A program made the translations under genes and the position numbers. Below are positions 56,289 through 64,000 of a stretch of DNA of 64,000 nt, in pieces; the first letter of the stretch is position 1, and each line of letters starts with the position of its first letter. The stretch is from assembly GCA_028583605.1 (NCBI GenBank), contig CM053326.1, forward strand, positions 20,054,536-20,118,535, in the 5' to 3' direction. The notes beneath the pieces are model-generated. The model saw nothing but the letters and a program-made list of their open reading frames with translations, did not search any database and was not told the origin of the DNA. The stretch comes from Dastarcus helophoroides (lineage: Eukaryota > Arthropoda > Insecta > Coleoptera > Bothrideridae).

Positions 56289-57880
56289 GTGAGTATAGCA
56301 AACGACATCGCTTTATTGATTTCAAACGTCTTTCACGGGCACTCTCTTGTATAACACCACAATAGGTCATTCAATTTGATCTGGAAGCAAACTTTCACTA
56401 ACTTTGTGGGGGGATTACCCATTAATTTCGGGAAATTAAGCGGTAAGACTGTTGATAGTGCCAGGGCGAGATGATCGCTGAACTTTCCAGCTTAGGAAGG
56501 TCTGCAAAGACTAATAATCATACATCGATAGGGCCTCCGCAGGCCTCCGTAATAAGTCAGGATATATATAACTGTCCGCGTGAAAGGGAATTGGGTGAAA
56601 TCCCCCTCGGGACCTTATTACTTGACCGGATAGCTTAATATAAGCGAAAAGGGATATTTTAATAATAATTTCTTCAACATACGCGATCAATCTCCTATTT
56701 ACGTTTTCATCTGCTTTTTGATAAGCGCCAATATTCAGATTAAAGTCGACCAAACTATCAAGGGTTTATTAGCTTGAATTATAATAATAGTAAATACGAA
56801 AATATTACTATGTTAGAAAAAAAAAGTTCTTGAAGGGGTTTACTGGCCGTAACCGTAGCAACATGTTTGATATCCGCGGCGTATTAGTGAGATATAAGCA
56901 CTAGACTGCCACCACTAGTCGATTTTTAGCGTAACATTTTTTGTCATGGCCCCGTTTTTATGCTTCCCCTTCGTGACCCACTAAAAGATTTTTTAATTAT
57001 CCTAAAACTTCGTTTTCCTTCCCAAAATTTCAAGCACACTTTGAGGTTAGAAATCAAAATTTCGTCTTTTCTTTCTAGAATTTTTAATTTTCTTTCCTCA
57101 AAATTTCGACTTTGTTTCCAAAATTTTTCCTCAAAATTCCGATAAAGTCTCAAAGTTTAATTTTAAAACTGGATATTTTCACCATACTGACTTTCTTTTA
57201 AAATTTTGGTACTTTTCTGAAACTTTTTCGAGCAGGTTTAATTCTTTATGTTTGTCTAAAAATTCGAAGTTAAATGGAGACTATTTTCTCAAAATTTCGA
57301 TCGAAATCTTGGTATTTTGAATTTCAAAATCAAAATTGAAAGTAAAAGTAAAATATAGAGGATTTTAAAAATAAAATCAAAGTTTTGAGAGGAAAGGTGA
57401 AATGGTAAAACTTTTCTCAAAAATCCAAATTTAAACTTTTAATTTTTGATGTTTAACCCAAAATTTTATTTTCTATTTCAACTTTTTTCAAAAAAAAATT
57501 TGACTTTAGAAATTGTTTAAGTTTATTTCAGATTTTTACAGTGAAAAGTTCTTTAGGCGCGTTAAGCGACAAGTTTAAAAAATTATAACCCACTTTTCTG
57601 TCTTTCACTGAAGTAGTCCACCTTTCTACACTTTAAAAAGAATACTTGCTTTCAGGTTTCTATTAACCTGAATTTGTTTTGTCTTTTACTAGTGAAGCAA
57701 TTTTGGTTTTTGTCTTTTATGAAACTATTTGCGTTTAACTAAAATTTTGCTTTGTGCCTTTTACTAAAGTTTTTCGTCTTTTACTTTGAGCCCCTTAATA
57801 GAAGTTTTTCTTTATATACCATACCCGTTAACAAAAGTAACCTTGTTTTGTCATAAAGCAGTATCTGGTCTATTATTAGG
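56289..57880. other. Non-coding DNA after nAChR exon e
   Basis: No M3 exon recognised. 56290-56900 is balanced in composition and unassigned; about 56940-57560 is a T-rich patterned tract; the rest is AT-rich and unassigned. Confidence 0.45.
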
Positions 57881-57884
57881 AAAT

Positions 57885-58330
57885 TTAATATTGGACAAAT
57901 AATAAAGATTATCGAAGAAAAAAAAAAGAATAAAAGTTTAAATCTCGAAATTCAACGTTTCAGTTGACAAAATTTAACCAAATTGAAATGAAAAAAGTTA
58001 CACATCTTGCCCTAGAAAAAAAATAATGTAATCCTTATTAATTAAATAAACATCTGTCAAAATTATAGAAAATGCATTTTGCTTTGTCTCAAATGGCAAG
58101 AATTTTTACAGACTCGCTTTTTCTTGATTCTCCAACGCTGTAGTTTGGCTTCTGGTTTTATTTTCTTGGCCCCCGGAATCGCGGGAGGTGATACCAAATT
58201 TCCAAGACTAACTTCTTTAACAGAAAGTTAAGAAACACGTACCTGTCCTGGATACAAATATACCAAGTATTAGGCTCAGCGGTATCACTAGTCATTGGTG
58301 CCTGTTAAATAAAATGTAAACAGAATAAGA
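57885..58330 (+). repeat. Tandem duplication, copy 1
   Basis: About 450 bp that recurs at 58345-58775, offset by about 457 bp. Shared landmarks are TTCTTGATTCTCCAACGC, GGGAGGTGATACC and AAGTATTAGGCTC. No intact frame in either copy. Confidence 0.85.
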
Positions 58331-58344
58331 CAATCTAATATAAT

Positions 58345-58775
58345 AATAATATAGTAATAAAAATAAAGATTATGTAAAAAAAAAGAATAAAAATTCAAAT
58401 ACCAAAATTTTTCAGTTACCAAAATGTAATCAAATTGAAATAATTATCTGAAAAAATTACGTATCTAGTCATAGAAGAAAAAATAATTCAATCTTAAATT
58501 AGTTAAATAAATATGTCAAAGTAAAAAAAATGCATTTAACTTTGTGTCAAATCTCAACATTTTTCACAGACTCATCCTTTCTTGATTCTCCAACGCAGTA
58601 GTTTGGTTTCTCGTTCTATTTTTTTGGCCCTTGGAATCCCGGGAGGTGATACCGAATTTTCAAGACCTACTTCAACATAAAGTTGAGAAACATTCAACTA
58701 TCCTGAGTACAAATGTATCAAGTATTAGGCTCGGTGGCATCACTGGTCATTGGTATCTGCTAAACAGAATAAGAC
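58345..58775 (+). repeat. Tandem duplication, copy 2
   Basis: Diverged second copy of 57885-58330 in direct orientation, with substitutions and small indels throughout, so the duplication is old. Function and origin unknown. Confidence 0.85.
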
Positions 58776-59439
58776 AAATTGCAAATAACACTTAAATACA
58801 ACAATGGTAAATAGAAATAGTTGCTACAAAACCTCTTTTATATTTAGCTGTTGAAACTTTGACATGTCTTCAAGAGAGTGGTCACAATCTTTGATTAAGA
58901 TATCGAAATTGGGAAAAATTAAAAAACAAAGATGAACGTCAATGTACAGTTCTATTATAAGAAAAGGAAAAACGATATAAGAAATCTGAAAAGAGGTTCA
59001 TCAATTGACTTGAATAAGCTCCATTTTAAGTCAAATTTGCATATTTTTCCAGATTTGGAAACCAAAGTAATGACGCCATTGAACTTTTTTTTTCCAGAAA
59101 CATACATGTATTTCTGTATATTTAAAAAGTTTTTCTAAACAAATTTTGTGAAGAAAAAAATTCGTAACCACTACGATTTATTCTTCATGGTAGACCCTTA
59201 TTGGGCCGAAGAAATGTTAAATAAATTGAAAAAAACACTACGATTTAAACAAATAGCCTCTGGAAATGCAATAAATCAAAAATCAAAGGATAGTGGCATC
59301 TGTCAATAATTAAACTTAAGGTTGACAAACATTTTTTGTTACCATTTGACATTGAAAAATGTTCACGTAAAAGATGTACAGGGTGAGTTAGAAAGAATGG
59401 GCCAACACTAAACTGGAGAGATACTAGACACCAAAATAT
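58776..59439. other. Gene-free region before the LTR element
   Basis: No gene recognised. 59188-59235 resembles 54195-54275 (both contain ATGGTAGAC and GAAATGTTAAATAAA), a low-copy repeat of unknown kind. Confidence 0.4.
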
Positions 59440-59791
59440 TGTAACGCAATGTAAATAGATGAAATAGGATTTAGGATAGAATTGTAGAATTTAGTAAATA
59501 AAAAAGGTTTCTAGAAGGTTCTGATAAGGGGAAAGCGGCCGCGATAACGAAACAAACGGCAGATAAGCGTTCCAGAAATTTCGGTATTCGATAAGCCTTA
59601 TCTGCCGAAAATTCTGGAAGAACGCGGGCCGAAACTATAAAAAGGCGGTCAGTTTTCCCTCGAGTCAGTCAGTTAGAATCAGTGCAATTAGTGAGTTAGT
59701 AGAAGTGAGTTAATTGTAAATTGTTGAGTTCAGTAATAAAGTGGGTATAATCTATCACGTGTATCAATTCGAACCGATAACGCACGTAACA
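59440..59791 (+). mobile_element. 5' LTR of a Ty3/gypsy-like retrotransposon
   Basis: A 352-bp LTR, TGTAACG...CGTAACA, directly followed by a primer-binding site and gag, which identifies the family of the four solo LTRs in the window. It contains a TATA box, an initiator, AATAAA at 59735-59740, and several GATA-type motifs (TGATAAG, AGATAAG, CGATAAG, CTTATCT). No 3' LTR or pol lies in the window. Confidence 0.93.
59636..59671 (+). promoter_or_regulatory. LTR core promoter (TATA and Inr)
   Basis: TATAAAAA begins at 59636, and the arthropod initiator TCAGTC lies at 59665-59670, putting its A about 31 bp downstream, the expected spacing. The TCAGTCAGTTAG region is kept in the other LTR copies. 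Transcription would start near 59667, leaving an R region up to the AATAAA-directed poly(A) site. Confidence 0.75.
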
Positions 59792-59793
59792 TC

Positions 59794-59812
59794 TGGTGTC
59801 AGAAGCGGAATT
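59794..59812 (+). other. Primer-binding site, tRNA-Leu type
   Basis: Two bases after the LTR, TGGTGTCAGAAGCGGAATT starts with TGG, complementary to the CCA end of a tRNA. The first 12 bases match the complement of the conserved 3' end of eukaryotic tRNA-Leu (from memory, ending in TTCTGACACCA); two later positions differ. It primes minus-strand DNA synthesis. Confidence 0.7.
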
Positions 59813-59949
59813 ATTCGTGGATTGTGCTTTATTACTCGAAAAAAAAATTCGTGCCAGGTGCCGTAATTGACTTTATCTCGGACGTTTTAAACTGTTAAAT
59901 AGTTATACGAGGCGCGTCAAGTAAAATCTTGAACATTCAGATACGCTTT

Positions 59950-61008
59950 ATGGATACGAGATTAAAATCGGCCAAAATGGAACAACAAATGCAAGCGCTA
60001 TTAGCAATGTTTAAAGACCAAGAAGAACGAAGACGACAAGAAAAAGAACAGGAGAAAGAAGAAAGACGACAAGAAAAAGAACAGGAGGAAGAACGAAGAC
60101 GACAAGAAAAAGAACAGGAAGAAAACCGTAGACGACAAGAAAAAGAACAGGAAGAAGAACGAAGACGACAAGATGAAGAACGAAGACGACAAGAAAAACA
60201 ACAGGAGGAAGAACGAAGACGACAAGAAAAAGAACAGGAAGAAAACCGAAGACGACAAGAAAAAGAACAGGAAGAAGAACGAAGACGACAAGATGAAGAA
60301 CAAAGACGACAAGAGAAAGAAGAAGAAGATCAGAAAAGGAATGCAGAAAAACAAGAATTGCATAATCTATTAGCTAATATCACCGAAAAAATGGGAGTAG
60401 ACGTTACAAAAATGAAAGAAGAAGTTAAAGAACAAATTACTGGAATAAGAGAAGAAATGCAAGAAGAGATTGGCGAAGTTAGGGAAGAAATTGGGGAAGT
60501 AAAAGAAAAATTCAACAGCAAGCTTCTTGATTTGGAAAATACAACAAAGAGGGAGATCAGCAACATGAAAAAGTTGCTAAGTGGACAAAGCACACAACAT
60601 GAATCCGAAAGTGTACCTGCTAGTTCTTCCCAAAAGGTAAAACCTCCGACCTATGACGGAAAAACATCCTTCCACACCTACAGAAAACAGTTCGAAGTTG
60701 CTGCTAAGGCCAATCAGTGGACGGAGGAAGCAAAGGCAACCTCATTAGTGGTATCCCTGCGCGGAGATGCTCTGGAATTACTCCGAACTCTATCGGATCA
60801 AGAACAAGCCAATTATGAAGATCTAGTTAGGGCTTTAGAGCTGAGATTTGGGGACCAACATTTGCAGCAAGTTGTCCAGTCGCAGCTGCTAGTAAGAAGG
60901 CAGAAAAGTGGCGAAACCCTGCAAGAATTCGAGGCTGACGTGAGAAGACTGGCGTATATTGCCTATCCAACAGCACCAACCGACTTTCTGGAACTTCACG
61001 CACAGTAG
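59950..61008 (+). CDS. Gag-like protein of LTR retrotransposon (truncated)
   Basis: 352 codons from the ATG at 59950 to a premature stop. The N-terminus (about 25-130) is a highly charged coiled coil of diverged 11-residue units like ERRRQEKEQEE, with a longer 120-bp higher-order repeat inside. A second helical part follows (EVREEIGEVKEK). From about 230 comes a retrotransposon gag (capsid-like) domain: PPTYDGKTSFHTYRKQFE, SLVVSLRGDALELLRTL, YEDLVRALELRFGD, SGETLQEFEADVRRLAY. The frame stops where a 20-bp tandem duplication (61008 region) breaks the sequence. Gag packages element RNA. Confidence 0.9.
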   Translation: MDTRLKSAKMEQQMQALLAMFKDQEERRRQEKEQEKEERRQEKEQEEERRRQEKEQEENRRRQEKEQEEERRRQDEERRRQEKQQEEERRRQEKEQEENRRRQEKEQEEERRRQDEEQRRQEKEEEDQKRNAEKQELHNLLANITEKMGVDVTKMKEEVKEQITGIREEMQEEIGEVREEIGEVKEKFNSKLLDLENTTKREISNMKKLLSGQSTQHESESVPASSSQKVKPPTYDGKTSFHTYRKQFEVAAKANQWTEEAKATSLVVSLRGDALELLRTLSDQEQANYEDLVRALELRFGDQHLQQVVQSQLLVRRQKSGETLQEFEADVRRLAYIAYPTAPTDFLELHAQ

Positions 61009-61455
61009 TGGAACTTCACGCACAGTTAGAATATTCATAGAAGGAATAAGGGACCCGGAAGTCCAGAGAGTGATACGCTTGTCAAAACGTCCGAACATCG
61101 AGGGAGGCACTGATTAGAGCTTTGGAGGTTGAAGCTGCTTACAAGGTTTCAAGAGCCAGGGGCGTCACGGAGAATTAGGAACGGCCGACATCGAAGAGGC
61201 CGCGAATGACTCTGACCTCGCGAACATTATAAGCGCTAACACGAAGGAAATTAAGGAATGAACGCGAACATAAGCACTAACATGCAAGAAATGAAGGCGA
61301 GCATCAAAGAACTGGTAGGAACTCTTAAAGGCAGATCCAACAGAAGCACCTGTTACAACTGTGGCAAGCCTGGTGCACTTCAAGAAGGACTGCAGCATCG
61401 GCCCCCAGAAGTCGACAAGCCCCACAGCAGGGAAAAACTAAAATCAGCCAGTGGG
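61009..61455 (+). pseudogene. Broken gag C-terminus with CCHC knuckle
   Basis: The gag reading continues only in shifted frames: VRIFIEGIRDPEVQRVIRL, then REALIRALEVEAAYKVSRA, then a single zinc knuckle CYNCGKPG / HFKKDC split by one extra base near 61374. After the knuckle another single-base shift leads to KTKISQWERRRQEK, in frame with the array that follows. At least four frame changes show that this copy is dead. No protease or RT sequence follows. Confidence 0.85.
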
Positions 61456-64000
61456 AACGAAGACGACAAGAAAAAGAACAGGAAGAAGAACGAAGACGAC
61501 AAGAAAAAGAACAGGAAGAAGAACGAAGACGACAAGAAAAAGAACAGGAAGAAGAACGAAGACGACAAGAAAAAGAACAGGAAGAAGAACGAAGACGACA
61601 AGAAAAAGAACAGGAAGAAGAACGAAGACGACAAGAAAAAGAACAGGAAGAAGAACGAAGACGACAAGAAAAAGAACAGGAAGAAGAACGAAGACGACAA
61701 GAAAAAGAACAGGAAGAAGAACGAAGACGACAAGAAAAAGAACAGGAAGAAGAACGAAGACGACAAGAAAAAGAACAGGAAGAAGAACGAAGACGACAAG
61801 AAAAAGAACAGGAAGAAGAACGAAGACGACAAGAAAAAGAACAGGAAGAAGAACGAAGACGACAAGAAAAAGAACAGGAAGAAGAACGAAGACGACAAGA
61901 AAAAGAACAGGAAGAAGAACGAAGACGACAAGAAAAAGAACAGGAAGAAGAACGAAGACGACAAGAAAAAGAACAGGAAGAAGAACGAAGACGACAAGAA
62001 AAAGAACAGGAAGAAGAACGAAGACGACAAGAAAAAGAACAGGAAGAAGAACGAAGACGACAAGAAAAAGAACAGGAAGAAGAACGAAGACGACAAGAAA
62101 AAGAACAGGAAGAAGAACGAAGACGACAAGAAAAAGAACAGGAAGAAGAACGAAGACGACAAGAAAAAGAACAGGAAGAAGAACGAAGACGACAAGAAAA
62201 AGAACAGGAAGAAGAACGAAGACGACAAGAAAAAGAACAGGAAGAAGAACGAAGACGACAAGAAAAAGAACAGGAAGAAGAACGAAGACGACAAGAAAAA
62301 GAACAGGAAGAAGAACGAAGACGACAAGAAAAAGAACAGGAAGAAGAACGAAGACGACAAGAAAAAGAACAGGAAGAAGAACGAAGACGACAAGAAAAAG
62401 AACAGGAAGAAGAACGAAGACGACAAGAAAAAGAACAGGAAGAAGAACGAAGACGACAAGAAAAAGAACAGGAAGAAGAACGAAGACGACAAGAAAAAGA
62501 ACAGGAAGAAGAACGAAGACGACAAGAAAAAGAACAGGAAGAAGAACGAAGACGACAAGAAAAAGAACAGGAAGAAGAACGAAGACGACAAGAAAAAGAA
62601 CAGGAAGAAGAACGAAGACGACAAGAAAAAGAACAGGAAGAAGAACGAAGACGACAAGAAAAAGAACAGGAAGAAGAACGAAGACGACAAGAAAAAGAAC
62701 AGGAAGAAGAACGAAGACGACAAGAAAAAGAACAGGAAGAAGAACGAAGACGACAAGAAAAAGAACAGGAAGAAGAACGAAGACGACAAGAAAAAGAACA
62801 GGAAGAAGAACGAAGACGACAAGAAAAAGAACAGGAAGAAGAACGAAGACGACAAGAAAAAGAACAGGAAGAAGAACGAAGACGACAAGAAAAAGAACAG
62901 GAAGAAGAACGAAGACGACAAGAAAAAGAACAGGAAGAAGAACGAAGACGACAAGAAAAAGAACAGGAAGAAGAACGAAGACGACAAGAAAAAGAACAGG
63001 AAGAAGAACGAAGACGACAAGAAAAAGAACAGGAAGAAGAACGAAGACGACAAGAAAAAGAACAGGAAGAAGAACGAAGACGACAAGAAAAAGAACAGGA
63101 AGAAGAACGAAGACGACAAGAAAAAGAACAGGAAGAAGAACGAAGACGACAAGAAAAAGAACAGGAAGAAGAACGAAGACGACAAGAAAAAGAACAGGAA
63201 GAAGAACGAAGACGACAAGAAAAAGAACAGGAAGAAGAACGAAGACGACAAGAAAAAGAACAGGAAGAAGAACGAAGACGACAAGAAAAAGAACAGGAAG
63301 AAGAACGAAGACGACAAGAAAAAGAACAGGAAGAAGAACGAAGACGACAAGAAAAAGAACAGGAAGAAGAACGAAGACGACAAGAAAAAGAACAGGAAGA
63401 AGAACGAAGACGACAAGAAAAAGAACAGGAAGAAGAACGAAGACGACAAGAAAAAGAACAGGAAGAAGAACGAAGACGACAAGAAAAAGAACAGGAAGAA
63501 GAACGAAGACGACAAGAAAAAGAACAGGAAGAAGAACGAAGACGACAAGAAAAAGAACAGGAAGAAGAACGAAGACGACAAGAAAAAGAACAGGAAGAAG
63601 AACGAAGACGACAAGAAAAAGAACAGGAAGAAGAACGAAGACGACAAGAAAAAGAACAGGAAGAAGAACGAAGACGACAAGAAAAAGAACAGGAAGAAGA
63701 ACGAAGACGACAAGAAAAAGAACAGGAAGAAGAACGAAGACGACAAGAAAAAGAACAGGAAGAAGAACGAAGACGACAAGAAAAAGAACAGGAAGAAGAA
63801 CGAAGACGACAAGAAAAAGAACAGGAAGAAGAACGAAGACGACAAGAAAAAGAACAGGAAGAAGAACGAAGACGACAAGAAAAAGAACAGGAAGAAGAAC
63901 GAAGACGACAAGAAAAAGAACAGGAAGAAGAACGAAGACGACAAGAAAAAGAACAGGAAGAAGAACGAAGACGACAAGAAAAAGAACAGGAAGAAGAACG
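61456..64000 (+). repeat. 33-bp minisatellite array, about 77 identical copies
   Basis: Perfect head-to-tail repetition of a 33-bp unit (such as GAACGAAGACGACAAGAAAA plus 13 more bases), with no variant seen, from 61456 to the window end and beyond. In one + frame each unit reads RRRQEKEQEEE, the same coiled-coil unit as in the gag at 60.0-60.3 kb. All three + frames are open, and the - strand carries a long Phe/Ser-rich frame; both follow from the unit length being a multiple of three and are not genes by themselves. The identity points to very recent expansion or an assembly effect. Confidence 0.95.

Noticed and set aside
59376..59440. ACAGGGTGAGTTAGAAAGAATGG, resembling ends of some insect repeats
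   Set aside because: Familiar word only; no partner end was found, possibly because the LTR insertion interrupts it.
60001..60363. 120-codon - strand frame opposite gag
   Set aside because: Antisense shadow of the gag coiled-coil repeats.
61380..63977. 865-codon open frame on the - strand rich in Phe and Ser
   Set aside because: It is the complement of the 33-bp array; a unit length divisible by three and free of stops keeps frames open in any long array.
61456..64000. Possible CRISPR array
   Set aside because: Units are contiguous without spacers, in a eukaryotic context.

Overview
The window is insect nuclear DNA, most likely from a large, repeat-rich genome; a beetle is only a guess. 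The evidence is spliced exons of a nicotinic acetylcholine receptor (nAChR) subunit, an intronless ionotropic chemoreceptor, mariner elements, an R1/Jockey-like non-LTR retrotransposon, a Penelope-like element and a Ty3/gypsy-like LTR element. Only two host genes can be supported, both on the + strand. Most of the rest is transposon debris and long A- or T-rich tracts.

Layout. 1-4318: decayed non-LTR retrotransposon, split by a solo LTR. 4319-10516: AT-rich DNA, a second solo LTR and a small foldback element. 10517-12199: intact divergent ionotropic receptor (IR). 12200-27583: AT-rich tracts, a 3' LINE fragment and a full-length but dead mariner. 27584-56288: five exons of one alpha-type nAChR subunit, separated by introns of about 6.9, 1.2, 19.0 and 0.8 kb. 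They encode the N-terminal ligand-binding domain, the Cys-loop, loop C with vicinal cysteines, M1 and M2. The signal-peptide exon and the M3-M4 exons are not seen. The introns hold solo LTRs, a second dead mariner, a 5'-truncated Penelope-like element with intact RT/GIY-YIG motifs, and nested foldback elements. 56289-59439: non-coding DNA with a 457-bp tandem duplication. 59440-61455: 5' LTR, tRNA-Leu-type primer site and frameshifted gag of an LTR retrotransposon. 61456-64000: about 77 identical copies of a 33-bp unit that codes for the same coiled-coil repeat found in that gag; the array runs off the window.

The most unusual content is a family of short foldback retroposons. They have a fixed 5' end, a fixed A-rich 3' end and target-site duplications of about 12-17 bp, and they carry a hammerhead-ribozyme-like core in inverted arms. 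One copy (47724-50632) has the same two ends and a matching duplication but holds a 2.6-kb head-to-head palindrome made of roughly 420-bp tandem units; it is nested inside another large inverted repeat (46185-53140). A second hammerhead-like family is at 38112-38391 and 45156-45224. The five LTRs form one family, named by the PBS and gag at 59.8-61.4 kb, with a TATA/Inr promoter and a cluster of GATA motifs. The two host genes have no evident functional link beyond both being neuronal ion-channel families.
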